From Clytia hemisphaerica (lineage: Eukaryota; Cnidaria; Hydrozoa; Leptothecata; Clytiidae), in the NCBI GenBank assembly GCA_902728285.1, contig CACVBU010001138.1, forward strand, positions 496,001 through 560,000: a stretch of DNA of 64,000 bases. The letters are read 5' to 3'. Each line of letters begins with the position of its first letter. Position 1 is the first letter of the stretch. Positions 1 to 15,000 of this stretch are shown here, one piece after another. The position numbers and the translations under genes were made by a program. Under the pieces are notes generated by a model, which did no database searches, was not told where the DNA came from, and saw only the letters and a program-made list of their open reading frames with translations.

Positions 1-1391
1 TTCCTCATTGTATTAGAGTAATTTTTGCAGCAAACATATATTCAATTCGATTCAATCACATTGATTTCTGACTAAGTTTTGAAATCTGTACAGATCTGTA
101 TCATATTTCAACCAAACATATCATTGCACCTTGTGATGTAGCGAGAATGGGCCTTCAGGCCTGATATTACTTTAAAATATATAGGCATTCACAACATATT
201 ATACCGGACTGAAAAATCTTTATGATAGGTGAAACTCCTAATCCTACCGGGGCCCCTAAAAGGGTGTCGCGCGGGAGAGGTTGCGCGGTCCTCTCCTGGC
301 GCGATAAGCAAATATTTATTTTTATGCCCCAGGCTTTGAGATCTGACCCGCCGTTAGAAGACAGGGAGGACTAGAATGTGCAGTGGAATTCAGAGTGACA
401 GTAGAGCAAAGTAGTAGTTTTTCTTCAATACATGTTTCACATAAATAGTTACATTAAAGATAAATAACATTCAGCTTACAATAAATTCGATAAATTAGTA
501 CTTCTCTTATATACATATGTCTGTGTCCAGACGTTGTCGATATCTCGAGATAGCGACTTGGTTTCTAGTGATAACCTTCCAACCTACGGTTCGGGCATCT
601 TCTAAAAAGGCATCCTCTGGGCTTCCGTGGTCTATCCACAGGCATCCTCTACGGCAGGCATCTTCTACACAGGCATGCGACCATGGTTCGCGCATCACCA
701 AACGGTGGGAAATTGCGATCGATCGCAGAAGTAGGCTTTGGCAGACCTGGTTCCTAGGACGGGGTCCGCAGAAGTCTATGTTTGCGCAACTCTTGATTCT
801 CCAAGTGACTCTGGGTGGTCTTTGTCCGAGGTCTTGCTCCGCCGTGCGCTAGTTGAGAATCCCTCGAGTTTTCAATCTCTTTGAGATATACTAATCTCAT
901 CCATAATTCATTTTTCTTCTTCACATTCTAAATTCCTCATGGCAAGGGCTTCTGCTGTAGTCACTGGGTACGAGGGCCCCTAACAGGGCGTTTAGCCCTA
1001 TATTAAGATATTATGACTCACAAGTCCAACACTGACCCTAACTGTCAAAAACCCAACCCCTGTGACTTTTGGCCATCTGATGTATATAAAGTCTTCTTTT
1101 TGACAGGGAGGGCAGGGTAAAAACTTTTCCCAACAATAAATATTGAAAACTAAACTTATTTAACTTAAAGCCCTTATCTTAAATAAGAAAATGAGGGTCA
1201 CTTATTAGAATTGATTAAAAACTTACAAAGTTATTCCATTTCAAATTAAAGATTTAGGGATGAGAGACCATGGCAAAACTTCAACATATCAAATACGCAT
1301 AAAGGCTTCAAGTAGACTATTTACTGTATTGTATTGATTTTGATAGCATTAAAAACATAGCACCAGTTATCAAATTTCTCTTTTGTTTTAG
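1..1391. other. 5' flank of the F-box/WD gene, no gene recognised
   Basis: No exon or RNA gene could be supported. A short GC-rich motif (GGGCCCCTAA followed by AGGG) occurs twice, near 255 and 973, and a GGCATCYTCT motif recurs about four times between 595 and 680. These may be decayed repeat units. A polypyrimidine-AG (TTTTGTTTTAG) ends at 1391, 22 bases before the start codon. It probably closes a 5' UTR intron, so the promoter may lie outside or anywhere in this stretch. Confidence 0.5.
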
Positions 1392-1413
1392 ATTTATCTG
1401 AAAATTATACCAT

Positions 1414-3054
1414 ATGCCTAAGAAAGATCGACTTAAAAAATCAAAACTACCAAAACCACTTCTTCCTGAAAAGGAGTTTCGTGATAAACACTTCAAACCA
1501 ACTGTTGATAAGCAAGTCACATTTAAAGAATATTCGCAACACTTTGAACATTGGACACCATGGCAAAGAAAAATTTTATTCTGTCAATTCACATCACAAA
1601 GCACTGTATCACTCCTCGTTTCATTGTCTACCATTATGGAACCAGTTTTTCATAGAGATTATCAAGTATCTAATACTGGAACGTTCACATCATCACTCAT
1701 TCATAATTTCTCGACATTTGAACCTCTTTCAGAGCAAAGTCAACCTGAGAAAGATGAAGGAGGGAAAAAACAAAACTTGGAAACCCTATCAACTGCTTCA
1801 TTTTTAAGAAAAGATAACAGTGTGCTTTTTCAAGGTAAAAGACAGAGTCAAAGACTATCAAACGTGAGTAAGATAGATTTCAATAAAAGTTTCAATAGAT
1901 TGGACTCTCTGAAGAGTAATACTTTGGTTATTGAGAAAAGTCTTCATATTTTGGATGGTCGTAGTAGTCCTAAAACCAGGAGAACGTCAAGTCGTGTGAA
2001 GAGTCCATTCAGTGAAATACATATTGAGGAATTACCTTTAAAAGATGATCAGATGATTGATCACAAGCATGAAGAATATAAACACAAAGATTCTGTTTCA
2101 ACCATAGACTTCTTTGCACAAAGACATGGGAATAAGGTTGCAACCCTGGGTAGTTTTGTTAGAACCACTAAGAATTATCCAATGAAGCCGACTGCAGCAT
2201 CAATGAACTATAAACATAAGCAATGGTATCTACCACCAATAAAACGCAAACAGACCTTATTAAAAGCCTCTAAAAGTGCTCTTTTAAAAGATTTCAAAGA
2301 CCTATCAAAAGAGGTTGTGATGTCTTATAGAAAATGGACTAACGCTGAGCAAGGAGATTTTATTTTATCTCTGTTGGAGTTCTGTCAACCAGAAGAAATC
2401 ACATACCTGGGAAATTGTATACAACAGAGACTCCGTGAAATTGGTGATATCAATCGGTTACCCGATAAAGTTCTGCTAAAGGTTTTTAGCTATCTTGATA
2501 AGAAGGATTTACACAGCTGTAGTCAAACATGTAAACGTTGGAAATATTTAGCATTTCATGATACTGTATGGAAAGAAATGTGTTATCAACTAGCAGAACA
2601 ATACAATCAACATGGAGTACTTCAATATTTGGAAAATATCTCTGTTGATTTCAAATGGAAAAATATTTACAAAGACTTGGAAAATACAGTACAACAACTA
2701 GTAGATGCAACAGTCCTACAACCAGTTAATGGGGCAATAGTTCCTTCACAAAACCATGGAGGTTTTATTGATGCCATTGTTGAAGAAGATGAAGACGAAT
2801 ACATAGAAAGTCCTGAACCAGTTCGTTTGGGTAAAGGGAAGTCGTCTAGACTTGCAAAAGTTATATTAGGTGTTGATTCCAAGACGAGAATGAGTGATTT
2901 GGCTGAAGAAGATGATGAAGAAGCAGAAGATGAAGAAGATAATTATGATGAAAACATGTTTACTGAGTATAAACATATTCACCGACATGAACTCTCTCCT
3001 ACAAGATCATTTGGCACTTTTGGTAGTGAAAATTCAAAAGAAGAAGTTCAAAAG
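1414..3054 (+). CDS. FBXW10: F-box/WD gene exon 1 (N-terminus, F-box, acidic region)
   Basis: 547 codons from ATG 1414 to the donor AAAG|GTAATT. The open frame runs on to 3099, but the tail after 3054 is intron. F-box core is LPDKVLLKVFSYLDKKDL, with the SQTCKRWKYLA helix and the usual tryptophan (VWKEM) after it. Two acidic runs (EEDEDEY; EEDDEEAEDEED) sit between F-box and WD region. Confidence 0.88.
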
Positions 3055-6000
3055 GTAATTTTCTCATGCTGTATGCTTCAAAATGATATTTCAAATTGAC
3101 TTCATTCAAGTTTTTTGTCTGCGTGTAGGGTTTGCAGTTTCAAAAATCTGAATATTTTCACCCTAAAGTCCATAACGTTTTCGGGCATGTTTGGTCTTAG
3201 AGTAGGAATAACGTTATTCGTGAGAAAAATCGATACGCGTGTCACCCTTAATTTATCTTATATAACCACCTCCTTTTTGAAATAATACTAAAAAGTTTTT
3301 CCAACATCATTAAAGACAATAAAATGAGTGGTCATGTTTTTTATATTAGTTTTGAATGCTAACCTTTTCTTTCCATTTTTAGGTCTTCACTGCAGCCGCA
3401 TCCGGAACAGAAAAGCGTGCCGTTCACAAGCAATCAAGCACAATGAATCATGTCAGTTCGGATACAAATTTTGCCAATGAATTAGCTTTTGATGTACGCT
3501 CTAAACTGGTACAACCTATCAATATCAGGGTACGTATATACTTAAAATATCCATGCGTTGTTCAATCAATTCAATTTTAAACAAATATTCTTCTTTTTCT
3601 TTAACGTGGCAAATGTATCGAATTCCTTGAAATTATGGTTGTGATATATCTGTATTTCTAGTTTGTTATCCAATAACTAGCCTATGAGTGTTTCACAAGA
3701 CCCCGTCAGGCCATATTTTAGAAAGACAAGGCAGCGTCCGTTGGTGGCCAAAAAGGGCACTTTTTCCAGTGTTTTTCCACTAAAAAGGCTGTTTTTACCA
3801 ATACTTTAGTAATTTCAAGAGGGGCAGCGTGCGATAACTGGACGCTTAAAGGGCATGAAAAATGGCCTGCCCGTTAAAAGAAGTACGGAAGTAAATACGA
3901 AATTTGAAAGAAAACTTTATTCACTCTTTTTTATATAGAAGAACATTTTTATGCTCAAAAATGAGACTTTGATAATATTTTTTTGCTTTTTTATCGACAG
4001 CATGAATCATCATACAACAACACTAAAAGAACACCTGATGAAAACTTCATGAGTATCTCTATTCAAGGCGTTCGCTCACTGAAAAGAGTGCGCAAACTAC
4101 AGGTAATGTACGATTAAAGGCCTTACTATTTAAAAAAAGAAGTTGTTTACACAGCTCAAAATTAAATCGCACCCAGTATAGGCCCCCAGTATAGAGTTTT
4201 AGTTACATAAATAACTGTGTAGGGTTTATTCACTTGTTTTATCTTATTTAAAAGTATCTTTCCGTGAGCTTTCCAGAGGCCAGTCCTTTAAAATCATAGC
4301 TGAAAATAAAAACCTACTGAATATTAATTTTGCGAAAATCATTGTCAAAGACATGTTTAATGGCTTTGATTTTGGGTGGAGCACTTGCTACTTAGTACTA
4401 ATTACGCTACATATCTTTATTATTTACAAATTGATTATAAACTAATGTTTCGCCTTTTGTTGGACCTACCCCGGTGGAGGTCCTATAAATTAACCTGTGT
4501 CCGTTCGTTCGTTCGTTCGTTCGTTCGTTCGTTCGTTCGTTCGTTCGTTCGTTTCGTTCGTTCGTTCGTTCGTTCGTTCGTTCGTTCGTTCGTCGTTCGT
4601 TCGTTCGTTCGTTCGTTGTTCGTTCGTTCGTTCGTTCGTTCGTTCGTTCGTTCGTTCGTTCGTTCGTTCGTTCGTTCGTTCGTTCGTTCGTTCGTTCGTT
4701 CGTTCGTTCGTTCGTTCGTTCGTTCGTTCGTTCGTTCGTTCGTTCGTTCGTTCGTTCGTTCGTTCGTTCGTTCGTTCGTTCGTTCGTTCGTTCGTTCGTT
4801 CGTTCGTTCGTTCGTTCGTTCGTTCGTTCGTTCGTTCGTTCGTTCGTTCGTTCGTTCGTTCGTTCGTTCGTTCGTTCGTTCGTTCGTTCGTTCGTTCGTT
4901 CGTTCGTTCGTTCGTTCGTTCGTTCGTTCGTTCGTTCGTTCGTTCGTTCGTTCGTTCGTTCGTTCGTTCGTTCGTTCGTTCGTTCGTTCGTTCGTTCGTT
5001 CGTTCGTTCGTTCGTTCGTTCGTTCGTTCGTTCGTTCGTTCGTTCGTTCGTTCGTTCGTTCGTTCGTTCGTTCGTTCGTTCGTTCGTTCGTTCGTTCGTT
5101 CGTTCGTTCGTTCGTTCGTTCGTTCGTTCGTTCGTTCGTTCGTTCGTTCGTTCGTTCGTTCGTTCGTTCGTTCGTTCGTTCGTTCGTTCGTTCGTTCGTT
5201 CGTTCGTTCGTTCGTTCGTTCGTTCGTTCGTTCGTTCGTTCGTTCGTTCGTTCGTTCGTTCGTTCGTTCGTTCGTTCGTTCGTTCGTTCGTTCGTTCGTT
5301 CGTTCGTTCGTTCGTTCGTTCGTTCGTTCGTTCGTTCGTTCGTTCGTTCGTTCGTTCGTTCGTTCGTTCGTTCTTCGTTCGTTCGCTCGTCCGTTCGTCC
5401 GTTCGTCCGTCCGTCCGTCCGTCCGTCCGTCTATGTTTTTCACACAAACATTATTGATAACAATGCTCACCATCAAGCATGATTCAATTGTTAATAAAAC
5501 TGATTTTTGCGACCAGAACTTTCTATTTATTTTTTCCCTACAACCCTTCCCTCTCCCCCCATCAACAATCAATGATGAATTTATGAAAAAATTTATTTAT
5601 TTTCTGACTGATTTTTTTCATTTTTCTCCTCGCATTGCTATCTAACTTTTATCATCAGGTAGGTCTATTCATCATCTAGCTTGTTTGCACTAAGATGCAT
5701 AACTATAAACCCTCGAATGTGACGGAGCTCGATTTTTGGGGAAAAAAATTGGGGGTAAATTTCAGCTAAAAAAGGGTTTTTTGGACTTTGTGAAATATTG
5801 GATCATTGTTTTTTTCTGACTTTTTGCATGAAAGTAGGTAAAAGCAGATTTTTGTAAAAAAAGAATTTTTTACCTTAAAAAACGCATCTTTATCTATAAG
5901 AATCACTATTAACAAGCATACATCAATGTTCTTAAAATTACTGAATTTTTTGATGAGATATGTTTTTTGCCCACGAAATTTTGTATATGAAAGAATATTT

Positions 6001-9000
6001 CAAAAGTATGAAATTTTGGTTTCTAAACGTTTTTTTTATAAGAAAAAAACGACTAATTTTAATAGATATCGTCACTATTTGTGTTCTGAATGATTGTTTA
6101 ATGGTCACGCTCACGTAGATATCAATTATATATGTGTTAAATGCATAACCAGGTAGGTCCATAAAAGTATCACTTGTTTCAATTTAGGGTCATCTGGAAG
6201 CAGTTTTAGCAGTTCAATTTGACAGGAAGAGGGTCATGTCAGGCTCTATGGACAGGACTATAAGGTATGTAACTACTAGTTGCTCGAGGGAATTACCGTA
6301 TTCTCTATAAGAATATCGATCAATTCTGATTTTGAACTCCATTTTCTTTGATTTATTTATTTTTATACATACAAAATATTCATTTTGCTCGAAATTGTTT
6401 TCTAATTCTTTTCCAATGTTATTTCCCTGTATACAAAAAGGACAATTGAAAATCAAGACCAAATTGAGGCATAACTAGAAATGTTTATATTTTTATATAG
6501 TCCTCGTTTACAATTAGGATAATTCTATTTGGACCTACCTCCGGGTGCCCCGGTGGAGGTCCTATAAATTAACCCATGTCCGTTCGTTCGTCCGTCCGTC
6601 CGTCTGTTACCAGCTTTTCTCAGGATTGGCTCATTAGTTTTTTCTGAATTTTTGCACAATGATGCAAAATGGCAATGCCCAGAACGTGACGGAGCCCGGT
6701 TTTTGAGAAAAAATTTATTTGGGCAAATTTGGGCCAAAAACTACCTAAAAATAGGGTTTTTTGGACTTTGTGCAAAATCCTGTCATTACTTTTTTCTGAT
6801 TTTTTGTACAAAGATGGAGGGCAAGATTCTCTAAAGAATGGCTGAAGTGGTTTTTCCCGGAAAATTCTTATTCGCCTTAAAAAACGGATTTTCGTATTTT
6901 GGGGGAAATTCCCTTTGACCAAATAAGAAAATATAGCTTTTCTCAATGTTGACTTGTTTGGTTTAGATTATGGGATGCGAGGAGTGGACGCAACTTTTAT
7001 AAACTGAAAGGACATCAGGTATAACACCCCTGTCTCAGTGCCCCGGTGGAACATTCTACCACAATGGGAATGAAAATTTCTACCAAAATTCAAAATTTCA
7101 GTGGGGATGGGTTAGGAATGCAATTTCTACTTTACTTGCGAATTCCCAGTGGGGTTGAAATTGTAGGGTATTTTACCACCGGGGACAAAATTTAGGCAAA
7201 ATTTTCCAGTGGGGCATGGGTTGTGTAAGTTAGAATTATAACAAATCAAAGTTTATAAGAGATATACCAGCTTAAAGATACTTGATTAGTCTCCAAACTT
7301 GTACCCATTCCCTCAGCGCACTTTTCATGATTCTGATAGCAATCACGATTCTATCACATCCATCAGTAAAATTGTACAAGTTGCTCTGGGTATGAAATTG
7401 GCTATATCTCGTCTCTTTAGAAGCTCGAGAAGTGTCTCGCACCATCATCATGAGAAATTCACCAAAATTGCCAACAATGTAATTTCTACTGTAGACTGTA
7501 GTATAAACTATTTATATGAAAGTAGTTTTAGGTTCGAGTTTTAAAATGTTTTTTTATTGATTAGGGTGGTGTGCGTTGCATTCAATTTGACGATGAATAT
7601 ATAGTGACTGGCTCCTGGGACACCACGTGTATTGTAGGTTTTTTTCTTTCACAATGGTACATTTACTTCGTGTTTTTCATTGAAACTAGATTTCGCGATC
7701 CATCTAAATATTAAATATAACTAAATCAGAGACTGGGCATCCTTGAAGATAATGTAATGAAGAGTTTCGCAAAAATGGAATTCGAAAGCTCGAAATCCGT
7801 AACCAAAAATCGTTGCTCAACCCCTTGGATATCCTCTCTTATAAAGATGCTTACCCCCTGGATATTGTATTTTTTTTGAACCGCTGATGCGGATTTTACA
7901 AAATTTTGACCTTGCGAAATCCGATTAAAGTAATGTTTTATCTTTAGGTGTGGCACATCTCACGATTTACGCTATTACATACGATCAATGAACACACAGG
8001 TGCTGTCGCTTGTTTGGAAATGAATAAAGAATTCTTGTAAGTCCAACTGAATTTTCACTCTCTTGAGGTGGACTAGACTGAGCTTTTTTGACTGAACTTT
8101 TCTTTCTGATAATCTTTTATGACGTTGACTCCAGTAAAGTTGTCCACTTATCCGCGCCAATCATATTGTAGTCCGGCTAGTAAAGAACTTTTTATCAGAT
8201 GAGTGGAAGGGAAGTCAATAAAACAGGTGAGGGTTATCTGATTAATATTTACATGAATATATTCTTAAAAAAGAACCTGAACCATTAAAAACAAAATATC
8301 TAAGTAATTTCAAAATAATGTAAAACCAGTACTTTTATTTTCTGGTCTTTTGCGTAGGTATCTTGACGGTTTGATTGCTTAATACGATAATCAACTTGTC
8401 TTGCCTCTAAATTATCGACATTGTAAATTGAAGTGAAATATAATGTTTCTCGCTCTTCATTCTTTACGAAGCTTATCTAACGTTCTCGAAAAGGGTTATC
8501 TTATCTGAATAATTGCTCTGAATTCCTTATACTTCAAAGTTCGTCATTTATCTTTTGGAAAGTTCTCTTTCATCTTTTGGAAAGTTCTCTTTCATGTTTA
8601 AATATATAAAGTCGTCTCCTTTATGTTAAATGCACTCGCGGTTCTTTGTCTAGCCGCTCTTGAATCGTCCTGATGTTGAAACTAGGTGGTCCTTCGGTTA
8701 ACTTGTAGAGCCTTTGTCGAGACCATTTTTGTCAAATATTTCAAACCATTAATTCCTGGCTATTTGATGAACACGATTGAAGCCGAAGATTTCTTTAATT
8801 TTGTTTTTGATGTTGACGGTGAAAACAACATACAACAAAGGACTGATCACCGAATTCACAGCAATGGTTGGCGAAAGAAAGCTCTTCAATCGGAATTTCT
8901 CCCAATCATCTATGTAACCTAGCAACGACATTGCAATGATGACTGTCTGTGGTAACCATGACAACATGAAAATCAAAACAAATCCGTAAGAAGCATAAAT

Positions 9001-12000
9001 GGCTTTCAAATGTTGGATATAGATGGAGTTTTGTGTTCGGATGCGACGTATTTGGTCAATACTGGCTCTCAAGATGTAACTATTGAATATGAAAAGCACT
9101 ATCAGTGCAACCAGGATGACCCACTGAATTATTATCTCCACAATATCATTGTCCAGGGTCATGAAGATCAACAAGAACGATAGAACCAAGCAAGGCAGCC
9201 AAGTCACAATGATCACCTTTGAGATTGCGTACTCACACGTTTGAAGTTGAAACTTGAAAGGCTGTCGGACAGCTTGGTGTCTATCAGCAGAAACGAGAAC
9301 GAGGCTCAATACACTAGCCACCAGACAACATTTTAACAGGCTAAGAAAAACGTTGAAACATGAAGATCGTTGATCGATAAACTGAAGCAACTGACTAATT
9401 ATTGAGATTGAGATATAGGATATGAACATATTGACCAAGTAGACATTTGAATGTTCAGAACGTAGACGTCGATTCTTCAAAATGAGGACAATCAAAAATG
9501 TGTTGATGATCAAGGATAAAGCATTCATGGTATTAAGAATGCTTGTCACTCGCTCAAATGATGGTGGTAGTGTAAATGGGGCGTTAAAAGTTTGGTTTGT
9601 GTTGAAAGTGTTGCTCCATGGATGAGAAGAGTTAAGGCTTGTTGTTGTTGACATGATGTTTTTATTTCTTCCCTGAAATGAAATTGGTAATAATAAATAG
9701 CAATCAAACATGACCCGTCGACGGGGGCCCAAGGCCCTCTTATTTTTTTACAGACTAAATATTTTCTTAAAGTTAAAAACCTTAAAAACAATAACTAACC
9801 ATGGTTGGTGACAATATTTTCCCAAAATATTGGGCCCCTTTTAGAAACGGCTCATCGTGGCCAATGGCAAATAAAATAGAAGATATATTAATCTTCATAA
9901 AAAAACTTACAAATGCTAAACTATGATATACTATGCAACTCAAAAGTTCGTAGATTTCATCTTCAGGTTTTAACTGTAGATAAGATCTTTCACTAAAAAG
10001 TACACTCTGGATTACAGATCTAAAAAATTCGGGAAAAGTCTTTCAGCTGCAGACATCAAGGGTTTGAGCAGATTCAAGGAGCGTCGTTGTTTCAGTTATT
10101 TTTGGTCGTACTGTACTGTCTTTTGGTGTTAGTTGTTTTTAGTCATCTTCTCGTTGGTCTGTTTGGCATGTTGTACAAAACTTATCATTCGTCTACAGTA
10201 GACTCTCACTTACATCCAAACTTCTATTATTTGAATCTTTCTTTAATTCGAACTAATTCCAAGTCCCCATCAAGGACGAGGGGTAAATCACTCGAAAAAG
10301 TACACCTCAACAAAAAGTCAAAGAAAAAGTCAAAAAGTCAAATAAAAGTAAAATGAAAATTCAAAAACTCAAAAAGTATCGTACACCTTTTTTCAAGTGA
10401 TTTACAGCAGCACAATATCGAAAATATTTTTACACAAGAAAAAAAACCACCAAAATCATCTTCTATCTGATTGGCTGACAAAAAAGAAACGAGGTGTACA
10501 GCTTAGCGCGCACAGTAAAATATCTTGATATCCCTTGTTTACTTCGTAGGAACTGATTACCGAAAGGTATATGACTGTCTATCAAGAGTTATTGATCTGA
10601 TTCTTATAAACTAGATGCTTATAAGAACAATAAACATGCTCATATTGTGCACCGTCCCTTTTTTTACTTTGTAAGAGCTAATTACCGAAAGATATATGGC
10701 TGTTTATCAAGTTAATGATTTGATTATTCTAAAGTAGATGCTTATTAAGAAAAATAAATAAGCTCATATTATGCGCCGTCTCTTGTTTACTTTGTAAGAA
10801 ATAATAACCGAAGGGTATATCAACGTCTATTAAGAGTTATTGATTTGAGCTATAAAGTAGATGCTTATAAGAAGAATGACAATGCTCATATTGTGCACTG
10901 TCCCTTGTTTACTTTGTAAGAGCTAATTACCAAAAGATATATGGCTGTTTATTAAGAGTTATTGATTTGATTCTTATAAAGTAGGTGCTTATAAGAAAAA
11001 TAGATATGCTCATATTATGCACTGGCCCTTGTTTACTTTGTAAGAGCTAATTACCAAAAGATATATGGCTGTTTATTAAGAGTTATTGATTTGATTCTTA
11101 TAAAGTAGGTGCTTATAAGAAAAATAGATATGCTCATATTATGCACTGGCCCTTGTTTACTTTGTAAGAGCTAATAACCGAAAGATATATGGCTGTTTAT
11201 CAAGAGTATTGATTTGATTCTTATAAAGTAGATGCTTATAAGAAAAATAAAAATGCTCATATTGTGCACTGTCCCTTGTTTACTTTGTAAGAGCTAATAA
11301 CCGAAAGATATATGGCTGTTTATCAAGAGTTATTGATTTGATTCTTATAAAGTAGGTGCTTATAAGAAGAATAAATTTAAGCTCGTATTATGCGCCGTCC
11401 ATTGTTTACTTTATAAGAGCTAATTACCAAGAGGTATATGGCTGTTGATCAAGAGTTATTGATTTGATTCTTATAAAGTAGGTGCTTATAGGAATAATAA
11501 ATAAGCTCATATTATGCGTCGTCCATTGTTTACTTTGTAAGAAATAAAACGTAAAAATCAATACAAGTCGCAACAAAATAGATAAAACGATAGGTGCGCC
11601 GATAGGCCTTCTCAGAATCTAAAGAAACAACATGAACATGAACATGTATATTTTTCTGGCGAACAAGCCCACTACGTGAAGCAACAAAAGCCCCTGCGGG
11701 GCAATAAACGAATCAAAACAAATCTGACCATTTTTGATGTCTTCAGGTTGTCTCAAAGATAAAGCATCTTTTTTGCGCTAAATGCTGGTCCCGTTATGGT
11801 TGTTCAATTGTAGCAAAACTGATTTGTCTTCATTTAGTGAGTTTTTTTAATTAGTGAAAAAAATATATCTAATGATTTTTTCAAGCAAAAATTTATATCA
11901 CTAAATAATTTTTTTTTCACTAAATAAGAAAAAATCACTGAATAAGAAAAAATCACCGGTACCCATACCCGGTAGTGCCAATATCTTTCGGAAAAAAATT

Positions 12001-15000
12001 GTCGGTTATATCCGACATTGGCAAAATAGGAAACCCGCATAAATCTATTTTTGATAATAAATTTTCATGGCAATAGAATTAAACATCTTTTTTAAAACCG
12101 CAGCAAATAGATCGAGGTGCTAAAATAAGGTATTGGCACGGAAAGGGTTCACACAAATAAAACCCTGAATCTTCTCCGAAACACCAACACTTACTTTTAA
12201 GAAACAATGAATAAAATTACCCTGTCATTCGCAAAAAATAGTTCTCGCCAGAATTTAAAAGATCGCCAAAATTATTTCTCTCCAAAATTGGTTCCCTTGA
12301 ATCGAATAGATTACCTATTTTGTTTGTTCGACCTTCAAAGAGCAGAGCTTAACAAATTCCAATCCAACTTCTTCTTTCAGTCGATTAAAATAGAATAAAC
12401 TTCGAAATCAAATCTATCGATTCTTATACATACCCATACATACGTTATATAATGCTAATGCGACTGAGATTTCTTTTGTTTTCATTGTTTAACTTTCTCA
12501 GGAAAGACCTTATATAGAAATAAAATACCATTTCAGGATCTATTAATGCATATTTTTGGATCACTATTGTCTCCGTTATGAACTATAAGAATCACGGCTA
12601 TTTATTAGTATTTGTACGTTTATTGTTGAGTTAATAAAATAAAGTCTAAGGGAAAATCTTTGAGATAACAGCAAAAGAAGTTGTTTGTTTTGTTGTTTTT
12701 TTTGGACCTACCTGGAGGTCCTATAAATTAACCGTTGTCTGTTCGTTCGTCCGTCTGTTACCAGCTTTTCTCGAGATTGGCTAATTAGTTTTTTCTGATT
12801 TTTGGCACAAAGATGCAAAATGACAATGTCCGAAATGTGACGGAGCCCGATTTTCGAAAAAGAGATTTTCCCGCCGAAAATGTCGGAAATATGCCGGAAT
12901 ACCCGGGTTTTTTGGCATTTTCTCGAGATTTCATCATTAGTTTTTTCTGATTTTTTGCACAAAGATGCGTATTAGCAATGTCCAAAACATGGCCTATTCG
13001 GATTTTTGAGAACAATTTTTTCCGGCCGAAAATGCCGGAAATCGTCGTTTTTGTAGATTTTCATAGGACTTTTTCATCATATTTCTTTGTGTTTTTTTTT
13101 CACACAAAAACAATGTTGATAATAATGCTCACCATCAAGCATGATTCAATTGTCAATAAAACTTTTATTGCAACCGGAACTTTCTATTTTTTTCCCTACT
13201 CCCCTTCCCAATCAACAATCAATGATAAAATTTAATGCGTTTTGCAATTTCACTTAACGCTATATTTTTTCTGACTGATTGTTTTCATTTTTCTCCTTAT
13301 TGCTATCTAATTTTCATCATCAGGTAGGTCCATTCAGCATCTAGCTTATTTCTCTTCTTTTCGCTAGTTCAAACTTTAAAGCCTTATATATCTCTCGTTG
13401 GATAGCTTAGAGTCTATTCTTTCCTTTGGGCGCCTTCGGCGCCGCCCAATTAAGGAAGAGCGGGGCGGGCAGCGGCTAAGGTCGGAGTTAGGTTAAGGGA
13501 AATAAAGCAGTCAGGCCCGCTGACGGAAAGGTACCCAGTGGTAAAACTTCAAATCAATTCGCTAGAGGACAGAATAAAATAAAACAGGGCCAAATTCGGA
13601 GGATCTTTGATCACTCGTTGACCAAAAAACGGTCAAAATCTCAAAAAAGTGGGTTCGTCAAATTTTTGCATTTTCTTTTTTACTTTTTGGCTCAAAATCT
13701 CGCTGGAAAGACTCATTTTTGAAATCTTTTTTGCTTCACCATGAAGCACAATCCAATTCCTACGAGTTAGACCAAAAATAACGATTTCTAACTCAAACTG
13801 TGCATTGGCACTTAAAGGGTTAAGGCTTATTTTTCAGGCATCTGGTATTTTTCCCAAATGGTTATTTTTAACGATTGATATTACAATTGCGAAAAACAAA
13901 AAGAATTTATCAGAAAAATGGGAAAACAAAAATATTTGTCACTGACTATCCATATCTTGTTTTTGTCGAATATAACCCGAATTGAACTGTTTTCTTAGTT
14001 AATGTAATAGAAACACTGAAAATTATGTCCAAGCTGGAAGTATTTAACTTAACATGTTGTTTATCAGTTACAATACAGTTACAATCAATAAGTTCTAGTT
14101 TAGACGTTTGACCTTCCCCTTGTTTTTTGATAACAGTCGGCAGATGGTCAATACGATGCTTTTTTGTCAGTTTTTAGTCAATTGCCTAAATTATGAAACC
14201 GTCAGCTCTCTGTCGATCTTCTGCCTCGTCTTACATAAGTCTAGGGACCGTCCTTAGAGACGTCCTGATATGAAAGGACCTTTTTCACCACTGATCTTCA
14301 TTTAATCTACATACTGGATCGGAAAAAATCTATCTAGTGAGCAGAGATATAGATATTGTATTTTCCGATATATAACGACGGTCCTTATAAATAGGGACCT
14401 CCTTTAATACTGTTCAAGTTTTCTTTCTCCGTGCTTTTTTGGCCAAGGTATTTTGCAAAACCATTTCGTTCTGTGTGTTTGTCAGAAAAAAATGTACCTA
14501 GTAAATATTTATAATTTCTGAAAATTTAATTCAAAAACTAAAGATTAAATTATTTGGTTAAATCCATTGTCATCTCTGGTCAAAGTGTTAAATTTGAGGC
14601 TTCTTGCAGGGAATGAAACAACTTAAATCTCACCAAAATAGCTGTTTTACCTGTTTTTTAAATCCAGGGCGAGTACAGTACGATTTCCCACTAGATTCTA
14701 TAAAATGTATATAGATTGTAAACCAAGATTTCTTTTCCCAAGTGAAAACTCCCTTCCAAGATACCCCCCCCCCTATTGAGATAGTAAGAAGATGCACAGA
14801 GTGATATAGACTCTCATTTTTGTCAAGAATTGATAAATCTCCCCGGCTTTGAATAACGGTGATGATTTTATCCTGACAAATAAAATCATCATCAAAAATC
14901 CTTTTCATCATAGAATCACAGGATCTCACGACAATTCAATTTGCATCTTTGAGCGTGGAACATGGAAACTTCTAAAAAGGCTCATCGGTCATAAAGGTAT

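Noticed and set aside
517..852. 111-residue plus-strand frame near the left edge, with an antisense partner
   Set aside because: It spans GGCATCYTCT repeats, no domain is recognisable and there is no supporting splice or start context.
4376..5645. Four open frames over 340 residues on both strands (repeating RSFV and NERT)
   Set aside because: They are translations of the TTCG microsatellite, which has no stop in any frame; there is no other protein sequence in them.
4462..6178. Treating 4462-6178 as one element
   Set aside because: A complete end (CATCATCAGGTAGGTC) occurs at about 5668 as in the 12704-13331 copy, so two adjacent pieces fit better.
8686..8922. Plus-strand 78-codon frame
   Set aside because: Antisense shadow of the GPCR's C-terminal coding sequence.
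9655..9732. Longer GPCR N-terminus starting at 9732
   Set aside because: A good acceptor (TTTCATTTCAG) lies between it and the Met at 9654, and the extra residues do not look like a receptor N-terminus.
10087..10356. 89-residue frame with a hydrophobic start
   Set aside because: The second half is AAAAAGTCAA-type repeat and no domain or splice context supports it.
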